A DNA stretch of 64,000 nucleotides. It comes from Nemophila menziesii (Eukaryota > Streptophyta > Magnoliopsida > Boraginales > Hydrophyllaceae). The notes below the pieces were generated by a model, which was not told the origin of the DNA, did not search any database, and saw only the letters and a program-made list of their open reading frames with translations. The stretch covers positions 21,771,499 to 21,835,498 of the forward strand of contig JARWIR010000016.1 in assembly GCA_029959085.1 (NCBI GenBank), in the 5' to 3' direction. This document shows positions 1 through 9,734 of the stretch, piece after piece. Numbering within the stretch: the first letter of the stretch is position 1; each line of letters begins with the position of its first letter. Both the position numbers and the translations under genes were made by a program.

Positions 1-425
1 CTAATACACGCGCGCATCCGTGAATTTATTTTAAAATAATCGTAACTAATTCTAAAAAAATCAAAAAAATAAAAAATTTATATATTGGATATAGCAAATC
101 AATATTTACGTCTAAGATTTTTTTCGAATTTTTTGAATTTTTTTGAATTTTTTGATTCGCAGACACAGAATTCCAGGTTTTGAACCGTGAATTTCATGAT
201 GTTTTAAAATACTGAATTTGTTTTCCGCAGACACGATGTTTTAAACAGTGAATTTCGTGTCTGCGGAAAAAAAATTCAAAAATAAAAAATCAAAAAAATC
301 ATAGACGTAAATATAATTTTTTGCTCTATCCAAAAATGCAAATATTTTAATTTTCTGATTTTTTTTAAATTAGTTATGACGATTTTAAAAAAAAATTCAC
401 GGACGCGCGCGTGTGATGGAATTAG
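1..425. repeat. Palindromic (foldback) element, copy 1
   Basis: The two halves are imperfect inverted complements. The left end has CTAAT then CACGCGCGC and CCGTGAA; the right end has TTCACGGACGCGCGCGTG and ends in ATTAG. The arms are about 200 bp of A/T-rich sequence containing TTTACGTCTA and ACGAATTC-type words, with copies of GTGTCTGCGG near the centre. A second copy lies at 34031-34453. This is a non-autonomous inverted-repeat element with no coding capacity. The superfamily is unclear, and the left flank is cut by the window edge. Confidence 0.7.
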
Positions 426-735
426 TAGTAATAGTAGGTGGTGGTGTTGGAGGTGGTGATGGTTATGGTGGCTGTAATGGTGGTTAAATACATGGTAGTG
501 GTGGTGGTGGTAGAAATACCCTATTATTTGTTTAATATATAAAAATAAATATTGTATTAAAAATAAAATAATATATTTAATAATCAGGGTAGTAAAGGTA
601 TAAATAATATAAAGGGGGTGTTCTATATACATAATTGTTTTATTAGGCAATTTTTTATTAAATAAATTATTGAAGGCTTAAAAAAATTATTAGGGAGCTC
701 TATAAGAATGCTTTCTCTAATAACCCTAAGAGTAA
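426..735. repeat. GGT-rich tract and A/T-rich flank, inverted copy of 33715-34030
   Basis: The block starts with GGTGGT-type trinucleotide repeats (about 430-515) and continues into A/T-rich sequence. Its reverse complement can be followed base by base, with gaps, through about 33715-34030. The foldback element and this flank therefore form one repeat unit of about 740 bp, present twice in opposite orientation. The histidine-rich reading frame across it is an artefact of the GGT repeat on the other strand. Confidence 0.65.
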
Positions 736-1010
736 TTGAAGTATGGTTAAATAACCAGTTGGGATTAACTCACTGAACAGGGCATTGGTTTTCCAATCTA
801 GTGGTGTAGATATAAATCGAGTTAATAACTCTGAGTCTAAAGTGGTTTTCCTATGTAAAAAAGAGGTATGGAAAAATAGATGGAATGTTTTTTTTAAATA
901 TTTAGTTTAATAAGAAGGTCTTTTATAAAACAAATTATTAGTGACTCTTTTTTATAATTAGGTAGTTTGCTCTTCTAACCCTTACAACCCAGTCAAATAC
1001 GTTTATAGGA

Positions 1011-1148
1011 AAATGAGTGAAAGCCAAATGAAGTCCGTCAATGTACGTGGGGAGCATATTAATGGTAATGTTATGGAAAAAATGAGTGAAAGGCCAAATG
1101 AAGTCAGTCAATGTGGTGAATATATTAATGGTTATGTTATGGAAAAAG
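1011..1148. repeat. Two-copy tandem duplication, about 69 bp
   Basis: The unit begins AAATGAGTGAAA and ends GTTATGGAAA, at 1011-1079 and again at 1080-1145 with several substitutions and a short deletion. Apart from this duplication, 736-1183 shows no gene. Confidence 0.7.
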
Positions 1149-1183
1149 AATTTTGGATTAGCTTATCTTTCTAAATGAGTAGG

Positions 1184-1500
1184 TCGTAAACGAACCAAGC
1201 CGCTCGCGAGCTGCTCGAGCTCGGTTCAGGAAAAAGCTCATTCGAACTCGTTCGTTAACTCGTTAAAAATTTATAATCTGTAAATTAATGTTTTAGTTAT
1301 CAATAAATATATTGTTAAACCTATAAAAACAAATTATTCGTTAATAACTCGAGATCGGCTCGAAAAAAACTCGTTCGATATGTTAACAAGTTTTAAAATT
1401 TGAGCTCGACTCGACTCGTTAAAATTTGAGTTCGACTCGGCTCGACTCGTAAATCTTATCAAACAAGCTTACACATCTAATATTCGACTCGACTCGACCT
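1184..1500. mobile_element. MITE-like element rich in GCTCGA/ACTCG words
   Basis: Both ends are dense in GAGCTCG and GACTCG motifs, complementary to each other (left GGTCG, right CGACC), around an A/T-rich centre. This pattern is common in small non-autonomous plant DNA transposons. No clean target-site duplication was found, so the borders and the hAT-like assignment are tentative. Confidence 0.45.
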
Positions 1501-1925
1501 ATATATGAGTATCCAACTTCCTTTTATTTTTCATAAATTAGTATAGTATATCGATGTCTATTTATTGGTTGCTCTATTTATGGAATAGAGCGAATAACAA
1601 TCTACTACTAGATATTTGTAGCGAGATTCCGACTCAATGAAATGAAATAATCCTTTAATAACTCAAATATTATCTGGAATCCCTCAGCACGGTCAGTTTT
1701 TTTCATTCTGATCGATATTTCACATTAACCCAACATAATGCAAGAGATGCCTAATGCTTTAGCAAAATCATTGACCTGTCTTAGAACAAGTTTTCAAGTA
1801 CATTTATTTGGACACTTTTACTTCTTAGTGGAAAAGATGTAGAGAGTGACCCCTGAGTACCCAGTCAACACGTCCATCGAAAATTGCATTATTGGTTTCT
1901 CATTACTCAATCGCATTAGGCAGCC

Positions 1926-1933
1926 TATAAAAG
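1926..1933 (+). promoter_or_regulatory. TATA box of the RLP gene
   Basis: TATAAAAG lies 47 bp upstream of the ATG at 1973, in a compact promoter. A W-box-like TTGACC lies at about 1770-1776. The relic at 12225-12597 keeps a recognisable copy of this promoter. Confidence 0.6.
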
Positions 1934-1972
1934 TATTCATCTTCCCTCTACTAAGTTTCTCAAGTTATAACG

Positions 1973-4876
1973 ATGGCTAGCTTTATATCACTTTTCTTAA
2001 TAATACTGATCATCTCTCGTTTTAATATTGCTTATTCTTCATCATCTTCTCTCTACTCAAATTCTAGCTCAAGTTCTACGCTTAAGTTATGCTCTCAAGA
2101 AGAAAGCTCTGCCCTGCTCAATTTTAAGAAAACATTTGTTATAAACCGTGATGCTTCTGACACCTGTGAAGGTTGTTTAAACGAGATCCCATATAAAGAT
2201 TGTAATGGTATATCATATCCGAAGACTGATAATTGGAAAGTGGGATCTGATTGCTGCTCGTGGGATGGAATCACATGTGATGAGGTTTCTGGTCATGTTA
2301 TCGACCTTGATCTTAGTTGCAGTCAGCTCCAAGGCGTTATCCATTCAAATAATAGCCTCTTCCACTTACGCAAAATTCAAATTCTCAACTTGGCCTTCAA
2401 TGATTTTACGGGGTCCAATATGTCATTTGAGTTTGGTAAATTTGCTGATTTGACACATCTTAATCTCTCGCATTCTTATCTTTCAGGTCTAATCCCATCT
2501 GAAGTTTCAATTCTATCAAACTTGGTATCACTTGATTTGTCGTGGAATATTGAACTTGAAGGATATGTTCCGGCCCCTTTTGCTAATCTTACCAAGCTTA
2601 CTCATTTAGACCTCTCATATAACAGCTTAACTGGTCATGTTTCTTCTACCATCTTTTCAAATCTGATGTCGCTTGAGTTCCTTGATTTGTCAAATAATTT
2701 ACTTGAAAGCCGAGTCCCAAACACTTTTGGCAAACTCAGATATTTGAAAGTCGTGCGCTTAGATTTTAATAGATTCACCTGTAACTTTCCATCCTCATTT
2801 GCTAATCTATCTCAACTTACTCATTTAAGCATTTCAAATAATCATTTGACAGGCCCTCTTCCTCTCAAAGCAAGAGAATTAAGACTTATCTCTGTAATGG
2901 ATTTGTCTTATAATTCATTGAGTGGGAATATTCCTTCCTGGCTATTTACACGACCTTCGTTAATGACTTTAAATCTTCAAGGAAACCATCTAACCGGAGA
3001 AATTCCGTTTAAGATAGGTAACCTTGTGAATTTGTCGGAACTCATCTTATCTTCAAACTTCATCTCTGGAATGGTACCCCCTTCCTTATTTAATCTCCCT
3101 TCCCTTGTGATTCTCCAACTCAATAACAACTCATTTTTTGGATCCATTCCCTCTAATATAACTGCTCTTCAGAAACTAAACTACCTTACCCTATCCAACA
3201 ATTCTTTGAATGGTAACATTCCATCTGCATTGGTTTCCTTACCTTTATTGACGTTTTTAGACCTCAGTAATAATAAGTTTACTGGCCACGTAGGTGAATT
3301 CCAATCAAAGTCATTACTTGAGATTGATTTGAGTAACAACAATCTACAAGTTGTTAATTTTAGTTCAATCTCCCATTTGGTGAAGCTTACTAGATTAAAT
3401 CTCGCTTCTAACAACTTGATCGGATCCTTGGATTTAAATCTTCTTTCAGGGCTTCATGAGCTTCAACTTATTGATCTTTCCCATAACAGTCATTTATCAC
3501 TTGACAACGGTAGTATGGTTGATTCAACGTTGCCTATAGTAACCAGTTTTCGAATGTCCAATTGCAATGCGAGTTATTTCCCCTTATTCCTTAAAAATCT
3601 TGTGGGATTAAGAGAGTTAGATCTTTCCAACAATAGAATATATGGTCCTCTTCCAGAATGGTTGGGTGACATTGGAAACAACTCCTTGTATTCTCTTGAC
3701 CTCTCTCATAATTTTCTCACAAGCGTTATGAAGATTCTTCCTTGGAAAAAAATGGAACAGTTAGACCTGAGTTTCAACTTACTGGAAGGGGAACTACCTG
3801 TTCTAACATCCAGGTTAGAGATTTTTCTAGTTTCCAACAATAAGATTCGCGGAGAAATTCATCCAGGATTTTGTGACAATAGTTGGCTTTCTGAAGTCGA
3901 CTTTTCGAGTAACAAGTTAAGTGGAAAAATTCCAGGTTGTTTGTTAAATACAAGATACCTAAATCTGCAGAGGAACAACTTCAGTGGAACTATTCCTGAT
4001 ATGTTTGGACAAGAAATGACAAAGCTTCGGTTGAGCCACAACAAATTGAAGGGACATATTCCGCGTTCTTTGGCCAATTGCACTCGTCTATCCCTACTAG
4101 ATTTGAGCTACAACTTCATTTCCGATACATTTCCTAATTGGTTGGATAAGATGTCAGAACTGGAAATTCTTATTCTACGGGCTAATAGACTTCACGGAAG
4201 CATAGGACAACCAAGACATGCTTCGGGCTTCACCAAGCTAAGCATAATTGATTTATCATACAATCAGTTTTCCGGGAACTTACCATCGCAATATTTTCGT
4301 ATGTGGAAGTCTATGATGTTGACAAGTGGTGATATGTATCAACATGATGGTAATTACTCTATCATTGACCGTGTGACATTGGCAAATAAAGGACAGTTTA
4401 GGGAGTTGGAAGGCACCATTTACTTGTTCAAATTCATTGATTTCTCGAACAACAAGTTTGATGGTAAGATTCCAGAATCTATCGGCTTTCTCTACTCACT
4501 TATTGCTCTCAACTTGTCAAGCAATAGTCTCACTGGAGTCATCCCACCATCGATGGGGAATTTGTTCCAACTTCAATCATTAGACCTTTCCAACAACAAA
4601 CTTTATGGAAGAATACCCAACCAATTGAACAACTTGACATCTCTTGGTGCATTCGATGTCTCTCAAAACCATCTTGAGGGGTCAATACCACAAGGCGGAC
4701 AATTGATAACATTTCCAGATGCATATCAGGGTAATCCAGGTTTATGCGGAATTCCATTGCCAAAGAAATGTCATGAGGTACCGTCTCAACCTTCACCATT
4801 TGAGCGAGATAGACAAGGTTTGGATAGCATACTAAGTGGTTTTGTTAGAGATGTGACCCAAATTCATCTTTGTTAG
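1973..4876 (+). CDS. LRR receptor-like protein (Cf-9/Hcr9 type), truncated by a retroelement
   Basis: This reads as a cell-surface receptor-like protein of the Cf-9 class, which in other plants sense extracellular ligands. Residues 1-21 are a signal peptide. An LRRNT cap follows (LCSQEESSALLNF, then SDCCSWDGITC). A long series of extracellular LRRs with the N-L-x-G-x-I-P consensus runs to about residue 900. It includes a non-LRR island near MWKSMMLTSGD and a final cap around GNPGLCGIPLPKKC. Codons are intact to about residue 956. There an LTR element enters at 4843 and adds about a dozen foreign residues before a stop at 4874-4876. The transmembrane and cytoplasmic part is at 7312-7471. As it stands the allele would encode a secreted LRR protein without an anchor. 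The gene is intronless, as usual for this class. Confidence 0.92.
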   Translation: MASFISLFLIILIISRFNIAYSSSSSLYSNSSSSSTLKLCSQEESSALLNFKKTFVINRDASDTCEGCLNEIPYKDCNGISYPKTDNWKVGSDCCSWDGITCDEVSGHVIDLDLSCSQLQGVIHSNNSLFHLRKIQILNLAFNDFTGSNMSFEFGKFADLTHLNLSHSYLSGLIPSEVSILSNLVSLDLSWNIELEGYVPAPFANLTKLTHLDLSYNSLTGHVSSTIFSNLMSLEFLDLSNNLLESRVPNTFGKLRYLKVVRLDFNRFTCNFPSSFANLSQLTHLSISNNHLTGPLPLKARELRLISVMDLSYNSLSGNIPSWLFTRPSLMTLNLQGNHLTGEIPFKIGNLVNLSELILSSNFISGMVPPSLFNLPSLVILQLNNNSFFGSIPSNITALQKLNYLTLSNNSLNGNIPSALVSLPLLTFLDLSNNKFTGHVGEFQSKSLLEIDLSNNNLQVVNFSSISHLVKLTRLNLASNNLIGSLDLNLLSGLHELQLIDLSHNSHLSLDNGSMVDSTLPIVTSFRMSNCNASYFPLFLKNLVGLRELDLSNNRIYGPLPEWLGDIGNNSLYSLDLSHNFLTSVMKILPWKKMEQLDLSFNLLEGELPVLTSRLEIFLVSNNKIRGEIHPGFCDNSWLSEVDFSSNKLSGKIPGCLLNTRYLNLQRNNFSGTIPDMFGQEMTKLRLSHNKLKGHIPRSLANCTRLSLLDLSYNFISDTFPNWLDKMSELEILILRANRLHGSIGQPRHASGFTKLSIIDLSYNQFSGNLPSQYFRMWKSMMLTSGDMYQHDGNYSIIDRVTLANKGQFRELEGTIYLFKFIDFSNNKFDGKIPESIGFLYSLIALNLSSNSLTGVIPPSMGNLFQLQSLDLSNNKLYGRIPNQLNNLTSLGAFDVSQNHLEGSIPQGGQLITFPDAYQGNPGLCGIPLPKKCHEVPSQPSPFERDRQGLDSILSGFVRDVTQIHLC

Positions 4877-5123
4877 GTCTGACCCATTTAGTTATAAACC
4901 CTAGTATCTCTGTTTACCTATATATACATTGTATTGTATAGGTTATTAGTTAACCCGTTCAATTGGCAGCAGCCATTACATTCTCCTTTGTAATCAATCC
5001 TCTATAATAAAATCTTCTCCTCTTCCCGTGGTTTTTCCCGATTTGGGTTTTCCACGTATATCGGTGTTCCTTTCGATTCTTGTTTATTATTATATCTATT
5101 ATTCCGCGATCCTTATTCTTACA
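4843..5123 (+). repeat. 5' LTR of the element in the RLP gene
   Basis: It starts TGTTAGAGATG and ends TTCTTACA. It carries AATAAAA at about 5006, a likely polyadenylation signal that could also end RLP transcripts. It supplies the stop codon of the truncated RLP frame. Confidence 0.95.
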
Positions 5124-5126
5124 AAG

Positions 5127-5138
5127 TGGTATCAGAGC
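5127..5138 (+). other. Primer binding site (initiator tRNA-Met)
   Basis: TGGTATCAGAGC, three bases after the 5' LTR, is the complement of the 3' end of plant initiator tRNA-Met. It marks the minus-strand priming site. Confidence 0.9.
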
Positions 5139-6709
5139 TAAGGATTAAAAGAACGAAAGAAAAAAAATTAGGGTTGCTGCCAGAAGAGGAGAAGATCGGA
5201 GAAGGAGATCAGGTATTATTGAAGATTTGTCAAACCGTGACGATATTTTAATTAAAAAAATATATTCGTAATCTTCGTCAAGAAACGAATTTTCCGGGTA
5301 TTAATTTACATAATTTCGTTGAAGATTTTGGCCAAATTCGGAATTAAAAAAAAAAAAACTTTTTATTAGGGTTTTAAAATTTCGAATTTAAAACTCTTTG
5401 ATTTGAAGTTTTCGGCAACAATTGGCTATGTAAAACTGTTCAATTTGCTACAAGAAACAAAACGGCACAAAAATCATCGATTTTCGTCTAGAATTGAAGA
5501 GATTTCAAGGTTAGGGTTTCTACAAATTTTCAAAATCTTAATTTATATTTATCTTTTGAATTATACAAGTAATGAAGAAATTAGTTGTGGATTCTCGTTC
5601 TCCTTGTCAATACGAAGAAATCGGAATCTAATTTGTCATAATCCGTGTAGCGTGAAGAGAGATTGAACCGGGTCGGGTTTTAAATTTTGCGGGTCGGTTT
5701 TTTACCCAAGCGGGCGAAGAAGATGAGTTAAAAAAAAAAAAAAAAGGAGGTTACTTGCTTTTGTCTGGTCAAAACTCACGCGACGGCTACTACAGGAAAA
5801 GAAAGGAAGCACTGGTCAAATAATTAAGTTTAAAAAAAAAAAAAAAAAAAAATCGGTGTGCAGTGTGCAGCGCACAACTTCTTTTCATTGGAGTATCATA
5901 TATGTATATATTTTATTATATTTATATATATAATATTTCATAAAAGAGAGGATTTGACCAGTTTTGACCGTTGACCAAGAACTTTAAGCAAGTTGACTTT
6001 CACCAAGTGTTGATTTTTATATTGACTTTTTGACCCAACCTATCCAAAGGTTTTTCGACATCCCGAATCTGTTTTCGAAGTCGGATTCTCCGAATTTTGT
6101 TAAGCTTGCCGCTTTTCTCGATTTGTCATTGACCACTTTGATCGGAGCTATTTTATTTGTTGACCGGAGCTATTTTTATGGTTTTTCGACGTTCCGAATC
6201 TGTTTTTGAGACCGCAAAATACAAGATATTCGTCATGACATGTTATGTTTACACTGACCTCTCAAGTTTTGGATTCTTTTAATAAGGCTATTTTTTCATT
6301 TAACTACATTGATCGAGACGCTCATTAAGATTTTTCGCCGTTCTTAGTCCATATTGAGGTTAGTTTCTCCAGATTTTCGTGTAGCTTGCTGTTCTTGGTA
6401 TTGTGTTGATATGTTGCTTTTACTTATTGCAACTTTTGGATAATTGTAATACAAGACTTTTGTTTTCGCAAGTTAAGATCTATTGGCCGTTGAGTTTGAT
6501 ATCTAGTTCAAGTATTGCTTGGACTCTATTGGCGTTCTCCGTTTTAAATTAAGCCCTTCAGGGATTTTTTATTTATGATATTTAGGTCAAGTGTTCCTTG
6601 GACCTAGTTGGCATGCCATTTCTATTATTCAGTCTTTCGAGACTTATTCAGCTTTTCAAGGCTCATTCAGCCCTTCGAGGTTTTTCGGAAGAGGAGGAGA
6701 GATATTTTT

Positions 6710-7025
6710 GAAGATTGGTGATTTATATCTTGACAGCCTTAGCGGATTCTTTGTCAAGATGGAGATATTTTGTTCGAGGTGGAGATATTTTCAGGTTTTT
6801 TGTTTTTGCCTCGATTACCAAATTTTTGTCTTGGCAGCCTTAGCGGATTCTTTGTCAAGATGGAGATAATTTTTCGAGGTGGAGATATTTGCAGTTTTTG
6901 GCCTTGATCACCAAATTTGTGTCTTGACTCCTTAGCGGATTCTCGTCAAGATGGAGATATTTTTCAAGGTGGAGATATTTGCAATTTTTGGGCCTCACTT
7001 GCCGAATTTGTGTCAAGGTGGAGAT
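6710..7025 (+). repeat. Degenerate tandem repeats bearing polypurine-tract-like words
   Basis: About three copies of a roughly 110-120-bp unit carry CTTAGCGGATTC, GTCAAGATGGAGATA and GAGGTGGAGATATTT. The last copy ends CAAGGTGGAGAT directly against the 3' LTR, in polypurine-tract position. Upstream copies therefore look like duplicated purine tracts. Confidence 0.75.
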
Positions 7026-7306
7026 TGTTAGAGATGTGACCCAAATTCATCTTTGTTAGGTCTGGCCCATTTAGTTATAAACCCTAGTATCTCTGTTTAC
7101 CTATATATACATTGTATTGTATAGGTTATTAGTTAACCCGTTCAATTGGCAGCAGCCATTACATTCTCCTTTGTAATCAATCCTCTATAATAAAATCTTC
7201 TCCTCTTCCCGTGGTTTTTCCCGATTTGGGTTTTCCACGTATATCGGTGTTCCTTTCGATTCTTGTTTATTATTATATCTATTATTCCGCGATCCTTATT
7301 CTTACA
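7026..7306 (+). repeat. 3' LTR of the element in the RLP gene
   Basis: It matches the 5' LTR at 280 of 281 positions by eye. The duplicated GGTTT follows directly, and the RLP frame resumes. Confidence 0.95.
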
Positions 7307-7311
7307 GGTTT

Positions 7312-7471
7312 TATCTGGGAATCAGTAGCAATAGGATATGGAGGTGGAGCTATAATCGGAATCGTGATAGGAAATATCATCATCAGGAGGAATGAAGAAT
7401 GGGTTTTAAGTCTTTTTAATATTAGATTGATATGGCGAATCAAGATGTCTAATGAAGCAAGAAGAGAATAG
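7312..7471 (+). pseudogene. Severed 3' end of the RLP gene (membrane anchor and tail)
   Basis: After the second GGTTT the frame reads an acidic residue next to a glycine-rich transmembrane helix (IGYGGGAIIGIVIG), then a short basic cytoplasmic tail ending NEARRE and a TAG at 7469-7471. This is the usual end of Cf-type proteins. Without the element and one GGTTT copy, the coding length from 1973 is exactly 3030 nt (1009 codons plus stop). That shows the gene was intact when the element arrived. The piece has no start or promoter of its own. Confidence 0.9.
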
Positions 7472-8356
7472 AATTTCTCTTGACTCATGTATTTTATTAT
7501 ATTTTAAAATAAGATATGCAAGTGATTGTAATAAGATATGCTTGTCATGTTCAATTTCATTGGTTTTACATAATAGTTATTTTTACTTAACAGTTAACAC
7601 TCTACCTTGAAGCAAAAATATATACGGATTCAGTTGAGCTTGAACGTGACCTTCCGTGACTCCTCCTGATCCATAAATAACCTGGAGTGAAATTTATTTA
7701 GTAGTCAAACCATACAAGGAAGCTTAGGAGGTATGAGGATTTTTATGAGGTGGAGTTGAATCGGAAGGGTTTGACGAGTGTATACGAGATATTGCTTCAG
7801 CTTATAGCAGATCCTACTAGGTAATACTATTCAGAGTCAATGCTTCTCGTAGTATATGTCACGCTTCTCTATGTCAGTGTTCCTTACCTTTTAGCTGAAG
7901 AACTATGTTTTCCTTCCAAATACAGCAACAAAGAAGATACCAACTAGTTCAATTTTTATTTCTTGCAGAGCTGAATATGACACAAACATTATCGAAGTGT
8001 TCTCAAGCAGATTTAATATACGATTTTTCTGTTGTGTTGATTCGCAAGGGTTCTGCTGTATAGAACTAATTCTATAGTAATGCTATACACCACCCTCATC
8101 CCAGCCGAAGGTGTTATGAAAAGAAATGGTATTATTAGCATCCATTCACGCAAGGTAATGAATAGTATATTTAAATGGTATAATTTTGAATATTATATAT
8201 CCTTACTTGTTAATATTACTATAGAATTAATAAAGGTTTAATAAGTACACAATAGATATAAAAGGAGATAATATAATATTTAGATTTCAAATAGATATGA
8301 GGGCGTATTCTACCAATTTACGCCACAAAATCTATAAACCATTAAGATTAATTTTA
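7472..8356. other. RLP 3' flank and unidentified sequence
   Basis: The first 150 bases look like an A/T-rich 3' UTR. At about 7728-7820 the plus strand has an open stretch, ending at a plausible GT donor, that would read YEVELNRKGLTSVYEILLQL. Another short open stretch follows a TTTCTTGCAG acceptor-like site at about 7968. These could be remnants of a spliced gene. I do not recognise the product, and no continuous gene can be built. Confidence 0.3.
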
Positions 8357-9729
8357 GAGTAAATACACTGTTTACCCCCTGAACTTTGGCCCGATTGACA
8401 GACTTCCCTCAAAGTTTAAAATGCGACTAGTTGCCCCCTAAACTTTAACTTCGTGACTCGATACCCCTTGTGACCATTTTCCGTCAATTTTTTCCGTTAA
8501 CTCGCAGCATGGGTGCCACGCGCCGTTAACTCGTGACTCGTTGCCCCCTAAACTTTAATTTCGTGACTCGTTGCCTCCTGAACTTTTTTTTCAGAATTAT
8601 TTTGACTCGTTGCCCCCTGAATTTTTTTTTTTCAAAATTAATTATTTAAAAAATTATTTTAACAGGGGCAAATTTGGTATTTCAAAACTTCTTCTCCAAA
8701 GCTTCTTCTCTATGATTAAAACTTCAAAGTTTCAAAGCTTCAAAGCTTCAAAGCTTTAAATCTTCAAATCTTCAAAGTTTCAAAGCTTTAAATCTTCAAA
8801 TCTTTAAATCTTCAAATCTTCGAATTTTCAAATCTTTAAATCTTCAAATTTTCAAACTTTAGCTCTCCACTACGAGCTTCTAAATTACGCTATAATTAAT
8901 ACAAAAATCCAGTCTCATCTTCTTCCTTTCTCCCTGTCGGTCTTCCTGGCGCACGTTAGCAACAGCTACCCCATTTTCTTTGCTTCGTGATCTCTCAGAT
9001 TCATTCTCGCCAGGTACGGTTTTGTAACAATACCCAACATCGAAAGTTTTCCATTTTCTCACTTAGATCTGTAATTTTTCTACTTTTCTTCTTTAATTTT
9101 TGTATATTTTTCTTGAATATATCATTCATTTAATTGAAAATCAATACCAGAAAGAATAGATTAAAAATTTGATAAAAATTGTGACTTTTTTGGGTCTCCC
9201 ATTGGTTTTACAAAAATTGATATAATGAAACATAACATGTTCAATGTATTGTAGCAAAAACCTTGACTCGAATTACAAAAGTAAAACGAAAAGATCTTGC
9301 GTTTTGAATATTGGATGTCAAGTTTAATGAATATTGGAAGAAGAATTTAAAGAAAGAAGGGTATGAAATTAATGAAGAGTTTATTCATGAAGATTTTTTT
9401 TATCAAACTTTCTCCATTAAAGAAGAAGAAGTGTAAAATACCCAAAATACCCATCTTTAAAAAAAGGATATAATTAACAATTTTAAAAAAAAACTGGGGG
9501 GGCAACTAGTCACGAAATTAAAACTTTAGGGGGCAAAAAGTACGGGGCAACTAGTCCACGCGCGCGTGTGATGCACGTTGCGACTTAACGGAAAATTTGG
9601 ACGGAAAACAGCAAAAAGGACTAACGAGTCACGAAATTAAAGTTTAGGGGGCAATTAGTCGCATTTTAAACTTTGGGGGGCAGTCTTTCAATCGGGCCAA
9701 AGTTCAGGGGGTAAACAGTGTATTTACTC
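8357..9729. mobile_element. Non-autonomous DNA transposon with long inverted repeats (Mutator-like)
   Basis: The first 110 or so bases (GAGTAAATACACTG, TTTACCCCCTGAACTTTGGC and onward) match the reverse complement of the end up to 9729, with a few mismatches. Words such as GTTGCCCCCTAAACTTT recur inside the arms. The interior holds a 9-bp minisatellite and a stretch at about 8900-9070 that looks like captured host 5' UTR or exon sequence. No transposase is present. Long TIRs and foreign filling suggest a Mutator-like or Pack-MULE element, but no 9-bp target duplication was recognised. Confidence 0.7.
8722..8863. repeat. 9-bp minisatellite (TTCAAAGCT / TTCAAATCT / TTTAAATCT)
   Basis: About fifteen units in head-to-tail order vary between TTCAAAGCT, TTCAAATCT and TTTAAATCT. 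The array lies inside the inverted-repeat element at 8357-9729. Confidence 0.8.
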
Positions 9730-9734
9730 TTAAG

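Larger units (their letters stand above)
4843..7306 (+). mobile_element. Young non-autonomous LTR retrotransposon inside the RLP gene
   Basis: Two 281-bp LTRs (4843-5123 and 7026-7306) begin TG and end CA. They differ at a single base by eye (A4882 versus G7065). The insertion is flanked by the 5-bp duplication GGTTT (4838-4842 and 7307-7311). A primer binding site follows the 5' LTR and a purine-rich tract precedes the 3' LTR. The 1.9-kb interior has no gag or pol similarity, only short ORFs, so the element depends on a partner for movement. The PBS and the purine tract suggest a copia-type partner; that is inference. The size fits a large TRIM or a small LARD. Confidence 0.95.

Noticed and set aside
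276..650. His-rich ORF on the minus strand
   Set aside because: Arises from the GGT/ACC trinucleotide tract and A/T-rich sequence of a repeat.
3181..4799. Antisense ORFs inside the RLP gene
   Set aside because: Shadows of the LRR codon pattern on the other strand.
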